Assembly (NCBI GenBank): GCA_016715815.1
Contig: JADJXN010000005.1
Span: forward strand, 88,360-152,359
Direction: 5' to 3'
Source of the DNA: Oligoflexia bacterium
Lineage (GTDB): Bacteria; Bdellovibrionota; Bdellovibrionia; JABDDW01
DNA length: 64,000 nucleotides
Below are positions 20,713 through 30,669 of the stretch, one piece after another. The translations under genes and the position numbers were made by a program. Every line of letters starts with the position of its first letter. Position 1 is the first letter of the stretch. The notes below the pieces were generated by a model. That model worked only from the letters and a program-made list of their open reading frames with translations. It had not been told where the DNA came from and did no database searches.

Positions 20713-21391
20713 GTTCTATATCCTCTTGATGTGTAACTTTTAGATTATCATTTGTAGATTCAACAACAACTATTTTACGACCCATTTTTTCAATTAAACT
20801 TGCATCATCAAAAGCTACAAAATCTGCCATAAAATCTATATGTGACATTGCGCCCACTAAAACTTCTTGACGCAGTATTTGAGGCGTTTGAATTGTATAA
20901 AGTAAATTCCGATTAAGGGTCTCTGTCACAATAGAATTTTTAACAACCTTTATTGTTTCATTTACCCTTGTTCCTGGAACTGCTCCGCCAAACTCTGGAT
21001 CATTTTGATTTAAAACACACTGATTCCAAACTGATTCAATTAATTCTGTTGTAATACATGGGCGCGCTGCATCGTGTACAGCTACCCACTCACAATCTGA
21101 AATTTGAGATAACTTTTTTAAACCCTCATAGGTTGAAGCAGATCTTGAATTACCACCACTAACTATATGAAATTTCTTATTTTCTATAAGTAAATTAAAA
21201 CTCTCTTGAACTGCTTTTAACCAATCCTGGGGCACTACAATCACAACTTCATTAAGCGCTTTCCAAGATAAGAAAACCTCTAAAGACCAAAGATAAAGGG
21301 GTTTTGATACAACGGTTTGAAATTGTTTTGGGATATCTAATCCAAATCGATGGCTAGCACCACCGGCAACTAAGACAAGATCACACTTCAC
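20672..21391 (-). CDS. ispD: 2-C-methyl-D-erythritol 4-phosphate cytidylyltransferase
   Basis: IspD makes CDP-methylerythritol, the third step of the MEP pathway. The 239 residues start with the nucleotide-binding LVAGGASHRFGLDIPKQF, contain HDAARPCIT and the later DDASLIEKMGRKI block. Overlaps its pathway partner ispF by 41 bases and carD by four bases, forming a carD-ispD-ispF-gltX-cysS-uvrB-uvrC operon. Confidence 0.94.
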   Translation of the reverse strand: MKCDLVLVAGGASHRFGLDIPKQFQTVVSKPLYLWSLEVFLSWKALNEVVIVVPQDWLKAVQESFNLLIENKKFHIVSGGNSRSASTYEGLKKLSQISDCEWVAVHDAARPCITTELIESVWNQCVLNQNDPEFGGAVPGTRVNETIKVVKNSIVTETLNRNLLYTIQTPQILRQEVLVGAMSHIDFMADFVAFDDASLIEKMGRKIVVVESTNDNLKVTHQEDIERVQNWLRKRHPQI

Positions 21392-21930
21392 TTAAGTTTT
21401 GGTGCCTCAGCAGCCGCAGCCATTGCCACAAGAGGAACCTCTTCTTCAATGCCAAAGATTTCTTTTACTTCTTCTTCAACATTTTTCTCATTTTCTTTTG
21501 TTGCTAAAGAAAGCTCTTTAATAAGAAGGCCACGGGCAGTATCAAGCATTTTGCGCTCACCAAAGCTTAGTTCTTTGTCTACTTTTAAAAGAAAAAGATC
21601 TCTTAAAACTTCAGCAATTTCATAAATGCTTCCGGTTTTAATTTTTTCCATGTATTCGCGGTAGCGTCTGTTCCAGGTTTGATTATCAATTTTTAAATTC
21701 TTTTTTCGAAGGATTTTAAAAACTTCCCCTGCTTCTTTTTTAGAAATGATAGCTCTTAAGCCAACACTTGCTGCGTTGTCTTTAGGAACCATAATTTTCA
21801 TGCCATTATCTAGAATTTGAATTACGTAGAAAGTTTGTTTATTTCCAAAAATTTCTTTTGTTTCTATGGCTTTTACAACACCAACTCCGTGGCCAGGGTA
21901 AACCGCGTTATCACCAACTTTAAATGCCAT
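21388..21930 (-). CDS. carD: CarD/CdnL-family RNA polymerase-binding regulator
   Basis: CarD/CdnL proteins bind the RNA polymerase beta subunit and stabilise open complexes at rRNA and other promoters. The N-terminal Tudor-like interaction domain starts FKVGDNAVYPGHGVGVVKAI, and the helical DNA-binding part contains NRRYREYMEKIKTGSIYEIA and LSFGERKMLDTARGLL. At 180 residues it is of usual length, with an Ala-rich acidic tail. It heads the ispDF-gltX-cysS-uvrBC operon, with no other gene between it and 22067. Confidence 0.92.
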   Translation of the reverse strand: MAFKVGDNAVYPGHGVGVVKAIETKEIFGNKQTFYVIQILDNGMKIMVPKDNAASVGLRAIISKKEAGEVFKILRKKNLKIDNQTWNRRYREYMEKIKTGSIYEIAEVLRDLFLLKVDKELSFGERKMLDTARGLLIKELSLATKENEKNVEEEVKEIFGIEEEVPLVAMAAAAEAPKLK

Positions 21931-22066
21931 TTTGCGTTGCCTCCAGCCCGTGTTATTGACGTGTTAAGTAGAGATACGAGCAGTAGAGTTATATCACTAA
22001 ATTTGAGCTAAAGTCAATGGAGCTTGGCGCATATGCGTCATTGGTAAGTTTTACTATATCAAATTT

Positions 22067-24193
22067 TTACTGATGATAATTCCAAACCAGCGCATAGGGT
22101 TGTGCATCTTTTTCACGGCTGCCCTTTGGCACATTATACGCTGTAATAAGCAATTTATAAGCCCCACTTAAAGGCGCCTCAAACTCAATCATTTCAACGT
22201 TGTTAACTCTGTCAGGGCTTGTGTTGTGGTTTGGATAATAAACGGCTCCATTTGGAGCCACTAAGCTTATATCAATATCATTAACAAGTGCACTTAAAGC
22301 AGCTGCTGCTCCCGGTGCATCTGTATAAACAAGGGTGGCCCTCATTTTTGAGCCTGCTACGACCTTTTCAAGACCTAAAGTTATTTCCCTCTTATCACCA
22401 GTTTTAAGACCGATTTTATCATCAATAAAATAGTAAGGTGTCTTAATAACTGCTCCCACATCTACTCTGCCAAAACCCTCAACTGGATTTGGTCTTTTGG
22501 TTTTAAATTCCTGATAAGCTCCTTCTCCAAACTGACCTGGAAATAAATCAAATGCATTATGAATTAAAGCTGCTTTCACTGCTGCTGCAGAGGGTGCTTT
22601 ATTAGCTTTTGTTTTTAAATATTGGTAGACCACCGCTGCTGCTCCCGCAGTTAAGGGTGTTGACATAGATGTACCACCAGCCCAGACGTAATTGCCATCA
22701 TACTCACCCCATAAAAGCGTAGCCTTTGGGTGATGAGATCTAGCTGATAAAATATTTGTTCCAGGTGCAACAATATCTGGCTTTATTCTTCCATCTTGAG
22801 TTGGGCCAGTGCTACTAAATGGCGCCATACCCATTGGGTTATCAGACAAAGTGGTTTCAGCCATGGGACCAACAGACCATTTTTGTTGAGCTCCTTTTAG
22901 CTTTCCAACTTTTGTTTGAATACCACCTTTGAAAACATAGTTTTTACTAGCCCCTACTGAGAGAATATTTTTTGCTCCCGCCGGTGTCCCTAAAGATCCG
23001 TTATCAATCACTCCATCAGAATTTAAATCTGCACCACTATTACCAGCAGCAAATAAAACTAAGAGATCTGGGTTTTTCCACAACACCTCATCTAAAGATG
23101 CTGTCATGGCATTATATCTTGTTCCGTTAGAATTTTGTCCCCAGCTATTGGTGTGAATAACTGCTGAGTCATTCTTAAATGGTTCTTCAAATAGTTTTTC
23201 AAGACTTGGTGCCGCAAGTGCGTTATTCACCATAGGCGTCCAGTTAGATTGCATAACAAGCTTTGCTCCATAAGCCCCACCGCGAACTCTTCCCTCAGAA
23301 GCTGCGCCTGTTCCTACAACAGAGCCCGCCACATGGGTTCCGTGTCCTTGCGGGTCTCCCCAAGATTTTGAAAACAAACCTCTAATATAACCTTTTATGA
23401 CTTGCCCCTTAAAGTCAGTGTGAATATCTTCAACTGAACCTGTATCTAAACCCGTATCAGTCACACCAACAATAACACCTTGGCCATTGTAACCAAGCTT
23501 ATGAGCCTCTTCAAAATTCATAAGCTTTGTTCCTGATTCATATCCTGTCATTGAGGTAAAATTATTTCTATTTGAAGACTTACCTATCCAACCATCAAAT
23601 GGGTTTAAATCGTCAAGATATTTTAACTCTGCATAAGGCTCAACCCATTCAACATAATCAATTTCAGCTAACTCATAAACTGTCTGGGTATTTGAAATAA
23701 GAATAATATTTCTATCTGAAATAAAACCGGCAAGCTCCACCCCTCTTTTTTCAAGTTCATTTAGCATGGCTGACATATAAGAACTTGATGTTAAGGTAAT
23801 AGAAAATTTAGTAGTGATGTTTTTATTAAAAACAGATGGGACACTTATTTGTTGATCTATTTTAAATTGCGCACTGTAGGGAATGACAGCCTCTACAAAT
23901 TCAAATTTTTTAATATTCTCTAGTGCCATAGGCTCATTAATTTTTGCTATAAAAGAATTTTCAGGGACATAACCATAAAGTTCAACTTGGTTTTTACTTA
24001 ACTCTTCTTTCCAACCCCTCTGAACTGGGCCTGCAAATTGAATAATGACTGCTTGGCTAAAACCTTGATCTAAGCCAAAAACATTTATTTGATTTTTTGT
24101 ATCTATGACTTGGTTTTTTAATTTAATTAACCCCGCCTGAGCTGAATTGGAAAATAGAAAAAAAGCCACAATAAAAAGTGTATTTAATTTCAT
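22067..24193 (-). CDS. Secreted subtilisin-like (S8) serine protease
   Basis: 708 residues with a signal peptide (LFIVAFFLFSNSAQAG), an I9-like propeptide region of about 180 residues, and the S8 catalytic domain: Asp in GVTDTGLDTGSVED, His in GHGTHVAGSVVG, Ser in WAGGTSMSTPLTAGAAA; the oxyanion Asn is in HTNSWGQNSNG. A C-terminal beta-rich domain of about 130 residues (ATLVYTDAPGAAAAL... LVAPNGAVYYPNHN) resembles the PA/P-domain-type tails of bacterial subtilases. Likely exported; substrate unknown, though secreted proteases are abundant in predatory bacteria. Confidence 0.92.
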   Translation of the reverse strand: MKLNTLFIVAFFLFSNSAQAGLIKLKNQVIDTKNQINVFGLDQGFSQAVIIQFAGPVQRGWKEELSKNQVELYGYVPENSFIAKINEPMALENIKKFEFVEAVIPYSAQFKIDQQISVPSVFNKNITTKFSITLTSSSYMSAMLNELEKRGVELAGFISDRNIILISNTQTVYELAEIDYVEWVEPYAELKYLDDLNPFDGWIGKSSNRNNFTSMTGYESGTKLMNFEEAHKLGYNGQGVIVGVTDTGLDTGSVEDIHTDFKGQVIKGYIRGLFSKSWGDPQGHGTHVAGSVVGTGAASEGRVRGGAYGAKLVMQSNWTPMVNNALAAPSLEKLFEEPFKNDSAVIHTNSWGQNSNGTRYNAMTASLDEVLWKNPDLLVLFAAGNSGADLNSDGVIDNGSLGTPAGAKNILSVGASKNYVFKGGIQTKVGKLKGAQQKWSVGPMAETTLSDNPMGMAPFSSTGPTQDGRIKPDIVAPGTNILSARSHHPKATLLWGEYDGNYVWAGGTSMSTPLTAGAAAVVYQYLKTKANKAPSAAAVKAALIHNAFDLFPGQFGEGAYQEFKTKRPNPVEGFGRVDVGAVIKTPYYFIDDKIGLKTGDKREITLGLEKVVAGSKMRATLVYTDAPGAAAALSALVNDIDISLVAPNGAVYYPNHNTSPDRVNNVEMIEFEAPLSGAYKLLITAYNVPKGSREKDAQPYALVWNYHQ

Positions 24194-24251
24194 CTGATTT
24201 CTCCCCTTACAAAAAATCAGATCAAGCTAATTTGAAGGCGTCAATAACTAT

Positions 24252-26351
24252 TTAACCAATTTTAGCAAATAATAGTGAGGGTTTCTTCTTTTCTATAATG
24301 GCTTGATGTAAAAGCAAGTTATCAGGAGATAACAGTTTTGGATCATTTTTAAGTATTTCAAAAGCGGCTTCTCTGGCTTGAATTAATATTTCTATGTCGC
24401 GAACAAGATTAGCCATTCTAAAACCAGGCAACCCTGATTGGCGTGTTCCTAAAAACTCCCCAGGGCCGCGTAAAATCAAATCTTTTTCGGCAATTTTAAA
24501 ACCATCACTAGTTTCTGTCATAACCTGTAATCGCTCTTTGGCCTCATTACTTTGTGCATAACTTGTCATTAAAACACAATAGCTTTTATCTGCTCCTCGC
24601 CCCACACGCCCTCTGAGTTGATGAAGTTGAGATAAACCAAATCTTTCTGCATGTTCAATAAGAATCATTGTTGCCTGTGGAACATCCACCCCTACCTCAA
24701 CTACTGTGGTGGCTACTAAAATTTTAATGGTCCCTGATTTAAAATCTCTCATTAAAGTTTCTTTTTCATCAGCCTTCATGCGCCCATGTAAAAGACCAAC
24801 TTTATAAGGAGCAAATTCTTTTTCTAAATGCCTTGCTGAATCTGTGGCATTTTTTAAATCCATTTTTTCATTTTCTTCTACTAGTGGGTAAATGACATAG
24901 GCTTGTCTATTTTTTGCCAACTGATCCTTTAAAAAACCATACACGGCTTGACGTTTTGATTCATGAACCACTTTGGTCACAATGGGTTGGCGTCCTTTAG
25001 GAAGTGTTTTAATTATTGAAACATCTAAGTCACCATACACAGTCATGGCAAGAGTTCGAGGAATAGGAGTTGCCGTCATAACTAAAAAATGAGGGCTTAA
25101 GCCTTTTTTCTTAAGTTCCGCTCGCTGTTTAACACCAAAGCGATGCTGCTCATCTATGATGACAAGGCCCAGTTTAAAAAACTCTACATCTTCTTGAATT
25201 AAGGCGTGCGTTCCTACAATAAGTTGGGCATTACCTTCAACAATATTTTTTTTAATTTCTTTTGCCTGCTTTTCTTTTTGGCTTCCGGTAAGAAGTGCGC
25301 ATTTAATACCAAGTGGCTCTAAAAGCTCTTTTGCTTTTAAAAAGTGTTGCTCTGCTAAAATTTCAGTAGGAGCCATCATGGCTACTTGATAACCATTTTC
25401 TAGAACCATTGCTGAAGTAAGTAGTGCTACTACAGTTTTGCCACAACCTACATCACCCTGCACAAGCCGGTGCATGGGGTGGGGTTTAATTAAATCCAAT
25501 GTAATTTCTGCTATGACCTTTTCTTGGTCATCTGTTAATTGAAAGGGCAAATTTTTTCTCATTTTTTGGGCTAAACTTAGAAGTGGTTTAAAAGCGGGGG
25601 ATTTTTCTTTTACAATTCCCGCTCTTGATTGTGCCAACATCAGCTCTAACCAAAAAAGTTCTTCAAAAATAAGCCTCATCTGGTAAGGGGTTTTATATTC
25701 ACTCCAAAGAGTAAAATTCTCATTTTCTCCTGGGTGATGCACCTTTAAAAGAGAGGTTTTTAAATCAGGATAATTATATTTTTTTAAAAGCCACTGAGGC
25801 AATGTTTCTTCAATTTCATCTTGAGCGTTTTCAAAAGCTAAAGTTACAATTTTTCTAATAAGTTTTTGATTAAGCCCTTCTGTTTCAGAATAAATTGGTA
25901 AAAGACCTTTTTCGCCTTCACTTAAAGTGGCCTCTTCATCTCGCTTTTGAACATCAGGGTGGTGAATCTCAACAGTGTGGCGATAACTTTTTATTTCGCC
26001 GGTGACACGAACATAGTCACCAGGTTTGAAAGTTTTAAAATAATTTCTAAATGGCACTCTGAACCACTTACCAGATATTCGTCCAGTATTGTCTGTAAAA
26101 ATCATTTCATGAATTCGTCGGCTGCTTTTACCTAATGGAATTTCACGAATAGCTCCAACTTGTGCAATAAAAGAGGCAGTTTCGCCAGGCTTTAGCTGAC
26201 TGATGTGTTTTGCGGCTTTTAAATCTTCATAGCTTCTCGGAAACCAAGTAAGAATATCTCCTACTTGAAAGATTTCTTTCCTGGCCAGAAGGGCCGCAAT
26301 TTTGGGCCCAACGCCCTTGAGGTATTGAATTGGCGTGTCAAAGCGAATCAT
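24252..26351 (-). CDS. recG: ATP-dependent DNA helicase RecG
   Basis: RecG remodels stalled replication forks and Holliday junctions. The 699 residues include the N-terminal wedge/OB region (TGRISGKWFRVPFRNYF), Walker A GDVGCGKTVVALLTS, the DEQH box (VIIDEQHRFGVKQR), TATPIPRTLAMT, and the C-terminal helicase block QLHQLRGRVGRG ending with the FLGTRQSGLPGF motif. Start ATG fits the family. It is divergent from the HD-GYP gene, 37 bases apart. Confidence 0.96.
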   Translation of the reverse strand: MIRFDTPIQYLKGVGPKIAALLARKEIFQVGDILTWFPRSYEDLKAAKHISQLKPGETASFIAQVGAIREIPLGKSSRRIHEMIFTDNTGRISGKWFRVPFRNYFKTFKPGDYVRVTGEIKSYRHTVEIHHPDVQKRDEEATLSEGEKGLLPIYSETEGLNQKLIRKIVTLAFENAQDEIEETLPQWLLKKYNYPDLKTSLLKVHHPGENENFTLWSEYKTPYQMRLIFEELFWLELMLAQSRAGIVKEKSPAFKPLLSLAQKMRKNLPFQLTDDQEKVIAEITLDLIKPHPMHRLVQGDVGCGKTVVALLTSAMVLENGYQVAMMAPTEILAEQHFLKAKELLEPLGIKCALLTGSQKEKQAKEIKKNIVEGNAQLIVGTHALIQEDVEFFKLGLVIIDEQHRFGVKQRAELKKKGLSPHFLVMTATPIPRTLAMTVYGDLDVSIIKTLPKGRQPIVTKVVHESKRQAVYGFLKDQLAKNRQAYVIYPLVEENEKMDLKNATDSARHLEKEFAPYKVGLLHGRMKADEKETLMRDFKSGTIKILVATTVVEVGVDVPQATMILIEHAERFGLSQLHQLRGRVGRGADKSYCVLMTSYAQSNEAKERLQVMTETSDGFKIAEKDLILRGPGEFLGTRQSGLPGFRMANLVRDIEILIQAREAAFEILKNDPKLLSPDNLLLHQAIIEKKKPSLLFAKIG

Positions 26352-26388
26352 TCTTTAGATTTATTCCAAAAGTGGATAAGATTTCAAT

Positions 26389-27318
26389 ATGGATAAGTAC
26401 TATAAGATCCGTTTAGCCAGTTTGCACCCCTATACGCCCATTACTTTTGATCTGTATGTGCTTATTAACCAAAAATATGTGCTGTATATGCGTGCAGGCG
26501 CTGCCTTTGAGGGGGATAAGCTTGAGCACTTATTAAACCGCCGGGCTGACGTATTTTATATCCGTTATGAAGAAAAAGATGCTTACAAAAAATATGTTAA
26601 AGCCCGCGTTGATGACACTAAATTAAAAGCAGAAGAAAAAGCCCTTATTTTAAAGGAACATTCTTTTACTTTAGTTGAAGAGCTATTTGAAAACCCCAAG
26701 GTAGATGAAGCCCTAGAGGAATCAAAAGAATTAATCTCCAATTTTATTTCTTTTATTGATGCTGAACCCACAGCTGTAGGTGGGCTTATAGGTTTAAGTA
26801 GTCATGATTTTTATACCTACAATCACAGTCTTGATGTTTGTATATATTCTTTAGGTTTAGGGCAAAAATCAGGAATTACAAATAAAGATGAACTTTCTGA
26901 TTTAGGCCGTGGTGCGCTTTTTCATGATTTAGGAAAGCGTAAAGTTCCTGTTGAGATTATTTGTAAACAAGGAACTTTGGATGAAGCTGAGTGGGCACAA
27001 ATGAAACGCCACCCACTTTATGGTTTACAAATATTAAATGAGTTCCCCAATATTTCAGATGCCATTAAAGCCTGCTGTTTTGAACATCATGAAAACCACA
27101 CTGGTAATGGTTACCCCCAAGGAATTAAGGGAAATGAAATTCACCCTATGGCAAGAATTGTTGCTATTACCGACACTTACGACGCTTTAACAACTAAAAG
27201 ATCTTATAATGTTCCCATGTCTCCACAAGATGCCCTCACCCTTATGAAGGAAAAGCTTGCCGGTCGTTTTGACCCAGATTTGCTTAAAGCAATGTATTCT
27301 GTATTATTTAAAATGTAG
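26389..27318 (+). CDS. HD-GYP-domain protein, probable cyclic-di-GMP phosphodiesterase
   Basis: HD-GYP enzymes hydrolyse cyclic-di-GMP or related dinucleotides. The C-terminal half shows the metal-binding HD of FHDLGKRKVPVEI (HD 179-180), CFEHHENHTGNGYPQG (HH 233-234 and the GYP motif 241-243) and ITDTYDALTTKRSYN. The N-terminal ~125 residues (beginning YKIRLASLHPYTPITFDLYV) form a DUF3391-like or PilZ-like input region without membrane segments, so the protein is cytoplasmic. Length and motif completeness suggest an active enzyme. Confidence 0.9.
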   Translation: MDKYYKIRLASLHPYTPITFDLYVLINQKYVLYMRAGAAFEGDKLEHLLNRRADVFYIRYEEKDAYKKYVKARVDDTKLKAEEKALILKEHSFTLVEELFENPKVDEALEESKELISNFISFIDAEPTAVGGLIGLSSHDFYTYNHSLDVCIYSLGLGQKSGITNKDELSDLGRGALFHDLGKRKVPVEIICKQGTLDEAEWAQMKRHPLYGLQILNEFPNISDAIKACCFEHHENHTGNGYPQGIKGNEIHPMARIVAITDTYDALTTKRSYNVPMSPQDALTLMKEKLAGRFDPDLLKAMYSVLFKM

Positions 27319-27320
27319 TT

Positions 27321-27668
27321 TTATGAAGATACATCCGATTTGGAATTATTTTTCTTTGGTATGATTTCAATCTCTATCTTAAACTTATGGCTTTCAGCAA
27401 ATTTACTAGCCTCTTTTACCCAATCAATGTGGCTAATAAGGCCACTGATTTCTTTACCCACTCTTTGCACCAATTCTTCTTTTCCTTTGGCAGCACTATT
27501 TAAAATAAACTGTAAAACTTCTTTGGGTAATTTTAAATCATTAACATAGTTTCTAATGCTTTCCTCTGTCATAAAAGCTGCACTTACCCCAACGGTGAAA
27601 AGCTTTTTTGCTACATCAACAAGTGGGATTGAGGGTTTTTCTATTTTTTCTTCTTCATCATTTGACAT
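27321..27668 (-). CDS. Small acidic helical protein of unknown function (phasin-like)
   Basis: 115 residues, predicted mostly helical, with an acidic N-terminus and a Lys/Ile-rich C-terminus (KFKIEIEIIPKKN). The central MTEESIRNYVNDLKLPKEVL and KEELVQRVGKEISGLI resemble phasin/PhaF-type helices, but I cannot name the family. It ends two bases from the convergent HD-GYP gene and follows the RatA-like gene by three bases, so it is co-transcribed with it. Confidence 0.75.
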   Translation of the reverse strand: MSNDEEEKIEKPSIPLVDVAKKLFTVGVSAAFMTEESIRNYVNDLKLPKEVLQFILNSAAKGKEELVQRVGKEISGLISHIDWVKEASKFAESHKFKIEIEIIPKKNNSKSDVSS

Positions 27669-27671
27669 AAA

Positions 27672-28097
27672 TTAACTTTCACAACGTTTTTTATAGGCAT
27701 TAAGCATTCCCGGAAGATTGACCTCAACAAGGGCTTTTTCAATCATACCGGGAACAAAAAGGCCAAATTTAACTTCTAATTCATAATCTACTTTTGTTGT
27801 CTCATCCCCTTGATCCTGAAATTTCCATGAGCCGCGGTTATCTTTAAAAAGCTCTCCCCCATGAAATGACCATCTAATTTCTGTTACAGGGTTAGCACTC
27901 ACCCATATTTGGTAGCGAAAGGTTTTAATAATGCTTACTTCCATCTCAATAAGCTTTCTATTGTTTTGTGTAGCATCTATCACACTCACCCTTTTTACTT
28001 CTGGTAAAAACTCTGGGTAACGACTGTAGTCTGCTATTACTTCATAAACTTTTTCAATGGGTGCATTAAAAACATCACTGATCGTAGCTTTACTCAT
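27672..28097 (-). CDS. RatA/COQ10-like START-domain protein
   Basis: 141 residues of the SRPBCC polyketide-cyclase/START fold (COG2867). Members include COQ10, a ubiquinone-binding protein, and the E. coli protein called RatA. Typical features are the opening NAPIEKVYEVIADYSRYPEFLP, the mid EIRWSFHGGELFKDNRGSWKF and the final helix KALVEVNLPGMLNAYKKRCE. In Gram-negative bacteria such proteins are thought to handle hydrophobic ligands. It follows glpX by 14 bases. Confidence 0.85.
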   Translation of the reverse strand: MSKATISDVFNAPIEKVYEVIADYSRYPEFLPEVKRVSVIDATQNNRKLIEMEVSIIKTFRYQIWVSANPVTEIRWSFHGGELFKDNRGSWKFQDQGDETTKVDYELEVKFGLFVPGMIEKALVEVNLPGMLNAYKKRCES

Positions 28098-28111
28098 TTT
28101 TAGTTCCCTAT

Positions 28112-29071
28112 TTATAATGGTTTAATATCAAGTCTGTGATGGGCTACAATTTCCCTAACTGTCCCTGTTTTTGAACGCATAACAAGAGAGTGGGTTTGCG
28201 CTCTATGGTGATCCATAAAGCGAACACCTTTTAATAAATTTCCATCTGTAACACCGGTTGCGCAAAACATAACATCCCCTTTGGCAAGCTCGCCAATGGT
28301 ATAAACTTTATTTAAATCTTTAATTCCCATTTTTTCTGCGCGCTTTTTTTCTTCATCGCTTCTGAATTTTAAATAGCCTTGAAAATCTCCATCAATGCAT
28401 CTTAAAGCAGCTGCAGAAATAACACCCTCAGGGGCACCGCCTGAACCCATTAAAATATCAACCCCAGCATCTCCACGACAAGTAGCAATGGCTGCTGAAA
28501 CATCTCCATCAGAAATGAGTTTTATTCTTGCACCTGTTGAACGCACATCATGAATGAGTTTTTCATGTCTAGGGCGATCCAAAATAATAACCGTTACATC
28601 TTCAACATCTTTACCTAACGCTTTTGCAACAGCTTTAATATTATCAATGGGCTCAGCCTTAATATCAATTTTGCCACGGGCCTTTGGGCCCACAGCTATT
28701 TTTTCCATGTAGGTATCAGGTGCATGCAAAAAATTTCCCTTTTCAGCTACCGCAATAACACTTATAGCATTCTCGCCCCCACGCGCTGTGATTGTGGTTC
28801 CCTCTAAAGGATCAAGGGCAATATCTACTTTTGGGGAATCAGGCCCTACTTTTCCCACCTTTTCACCAATATAAAGCATAGGCGCTTCATCACGCTCGCC
28901 CTCACCTATCACCACGGTTCCATCAATTCGAACGCTATCAAAGGCCTTTCTCATGGCATCCACAGCTGCTTTGTCTGCTTTTTTCTCATCGCCTCGACCC
29001 ATAAGCCGTGCTGAGGCCAATGCTGCAGCTTCTGTGATTCTAACAAATTCCATTGCCAGGTTGCGATCCAT
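28112..29071 (-). CDS. glpX: Fructose-1,6-bisphosphatase class II (GlpX)
   Basis: Hydrolyses fructose-1,6-bisphosphate in gluconeogenesis. The 319 residues contain [18 protein letters not shown] and the metal-site motif [17 protein letters not shown], then [15 protein letters not shown] and the glycine-rich [21 protein letters not shown] block. Length and start are typical. It overlaps no neighbour but begins immediately after the thioesterase gene, suggesting one operon. Confidence 0.95.
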   Translation of the reverse strand: MDRNLAMEFVRITEAAALASARLMGRGDEKKADKAAVDAMRKAFDSVRIDGTVVIGEGERDEAPMLYIGEKVGKVGPDSPKVDIALDPLEGTTITARGGENAISVIAVAEKGNFLHAPDTYMEKIAVGPKARGKIDIKAEPIDNIKAVAKALGKDVEDVTVIILDRPRHEKLIHDVRSTGARIKLISDGDVSAAIATCRGDAGVDILMGSGGAPEGVISAAALRCIDGDFQGYLKFRSDEEKKRAEKMGIKDLNKVYTIGELAKGDVMFCATGVTDGNLLKGVRFMDHHRAQTHSLVMRSKTGTVREIVAHHRLDIKPL

Positions 29072-29470
29072 TTAGTCTCCCTTAATTTTTTGAACTATCT
29101 CAGTTGGAGGTTCTCTCATTTTTAAGTTTTCATCAACTAAAACATGCTCTGTTTGAGCGTTTAACACTACCTCACCGGATTGTTTTTTAATTTCATAATC
29201 AAAAATCATTCTAATACCTTCAAGGCGAGGTGTTGCTGCTACAACAATAACATCATCAAAGCGGCAAGGCTTTTTGTATCTAATATTAATTTTTACTACT
29301 GGAAGGTGTAATTTATCAGCCTGCATTTTTGCATAACTTAAACCCTGGCTTCTAAGCCATTCAATACGTGCGTTTTCTAAATAATGTAGGTAACTAGCAT
29401 GGTGAACAACCCCCATAGCATCTGTATCATAAAATGGAACTCGTACAACTAGTAATTCTGTTTTTGCCAC
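29072..29470 (-). CDS. Acyl-CoA thioesterase, YbgC-type hot-dog fold
   Basis: 132-residue 4HBT-family protein. The N-terminal VPFYDTDAMGVVHHASYLHY carries the conserved Asp and the helix of the hot-dog fold, and ENARIEWLRSQGLSY follows, as in YbgC of the Tol-Pal cluster. The substrate is likely a short- or medium-chain acyl-CoA, but no Tol genes are nearby. Overlaps the upstream START-domain gene by 22 bases and abuts glpX. Confidence 0.9.
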   Translation of the reverse strand: MAKTELLVVRVPFYDTDAMGVVHHASYLHYLENARIEWLRSQGLSYAKMQADKLHLPVVKINIRYKKPCRFDDVIVVAATPRLEGIRMIFDYEIKKQSGEVVLNAQTEHVLVDENLKMREPPTEIVQKIKGD

Positions 29471-30084
29471 AGACTCTCCATATGGTTTCGCATTTTATAT
29501 GCCATTCTTTGGCCAATAAATTCAAGTCCCCAGTGTAATAAAAAATCAGGTATATTGGCATCTCCCTCATAATTTGCTTTTAAAGAACATTCTGTGACAT
29601 CATCCCCTTGGTGGTTTGTTGTTTTTTCCATTAAAACGACTCCCTCCATTCCATCAAAAATTCCTTTAATAATGCTCCATTTAATCTGAGCAGACCTTCC
29701 TTCTTTTACAACCTTTAACTTCATTTTTACATTAGCATTTATTGTCAAAAATGAGCCCTTTGCTGTTAATTCTTCCAAGCTCTTGTCATAAGTGGTTTCT
29801 TCAACATAGGGAAGGATTTTTGAATATTGGTTAAAATCAATGGCGTTTTCGTAAACAAAATCTAAGGGAGCCTTCACCCAACCCGCCCCATTTAGTATGA
29901 CATTTTTAATATTTTCTTTATGAATTGTTTTTGCAGAAACAACAATGGCTCGATCCTCTTTAATTTTTTTATAAACTGCTGGTTTTGATTTCCAAAACGG
30001 GGTTTCACTAAGCCTTTCTGAGGCCAAAGAAGTATTAAAAGTAAGTAAAATAATTTTTAGTAGAAATAATGCGCTTTTATCCAT
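29449..30084 (-). CDS. Secreted START/SRPBCC-domain protein
   Basis: 211 residues with a signal-like N-terminus (LFLLKIILLTFNTSLA). The rest has the spacing of a START-fold lipid-binding domain: GAGWVKAPLDFVYENAIDFN (residues about 65-84), KSLEELTAKGSFLT, and a C-terminal helix FIGQRMAYKMRNHMESLW. Similar proteins in other bacteria are periplasmic and of unknown ligand. Divergent from pgsA with five bases between start codons. Confidence 0.7.
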   Translation of the reverse strand: MDKSALFLLKIILLTFNTSLASERLSETPFWKSKPAVYKKIKEDRAIVVSAKTIHKENIKNVILNGAGWVKAPLDFVYENAIDFNQYSKILPYVEETTYDKSLEELTAKGSFLTINANVKMKLKVVKEGRSAQIKWSIIKGIFDGMEGVVLMEKTTNHQGDDVTECSLKANYEGDANIPDFLLHWGLEFIGQRMAYKMRNHMESLWQKQNY

Positions 30085-30089
30085 AGTCT

Positions 30090-30665
30090 ATGAGGGTTAT
30101 GAAAGCACAACAATTCTCAATTTGGAAGAAGAAGCTCCCTAATTTCATTACTTGGATGCGAATGGCTTTTATTCCAGTGGTTGTTTACTTATTAATAGAG
30201 CCTAATTCTTTTAGAGATTTTTGGGCAGCTATGTTTTTTATTACAGCAAGCCTAAGTGATCTTTTAGATGGCTACTTAGCCAGGCTTTATAAAGTTGAAT
30301 CTGTTTTAGGCCAGCTCATGGACCCCGTGGCAGATAAACTTTTAGTTATGGGGGCACTTGTTATGCTTATTCCTTTAGGAAGAGTGAACCCGATTTTAGT
30401 TTTACTTTTATTATCTAGAGATATTTTTATTGCTGGAATTAGAGCCGCAGCAGCCAATGAAAAACTTGTTATTGCAGCAGGCTCTATGGGTAAATGGAAA
30501 ACAGGTTTTCAAATGGTGGCCATCCCTGCTCTTTTATTAAATAGAAATTTGTTTGGCATTGATCTTATTGTGCTAGGAACTGTTTTACTTTGGACAAGTA
30601 TGGCTTTGAGTATTGTCTCAGCAATTCAATATAGTATTTTATTTTTTAAAAACTCAAAATCTTAA
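30090..30665 (+). CDS. pgsA: CDP-diacylglycerol--glycerol-3-phosphate 3-phosphatidyltransferase
   Basis: Makes phosphatidylglycerol phosphate at the inner membrane. The CDP-alcohol phosphotransferase signature D-x2-DG-x2-AR-x8-G-x3-D-x3-D is complete in SDLLDGYLARLYKVESVLG followed by QLMDPVADK. Several membrane helices surround it; 191 residues is normal. Starts at 30090 or, four residues later, at 30099 (the second ATG follows GAGGG closely). The five-base gap to the divergent START-domain gene means the promoters lie inside the coding sequences. Confidence 0.93.
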   Translation: MRVMKAQQFSIWKKKLPNFITWMRMAFIPVVVYLLIEPNSFRDFWAAMFFITASLSDLLDGYLARLYKVESVLGQLMDPVADKLLVMGALVMLIPLGRVNPILVLLLLSRDIFIAGIRAAAANEKLVIAAGSMGKWKTGFQMVAIPALLLNRNLFGIDLIVLGTVLLWTSMALSIVSAIQYSILFFKNSKS

Positions 30666-30669
30666 TTTT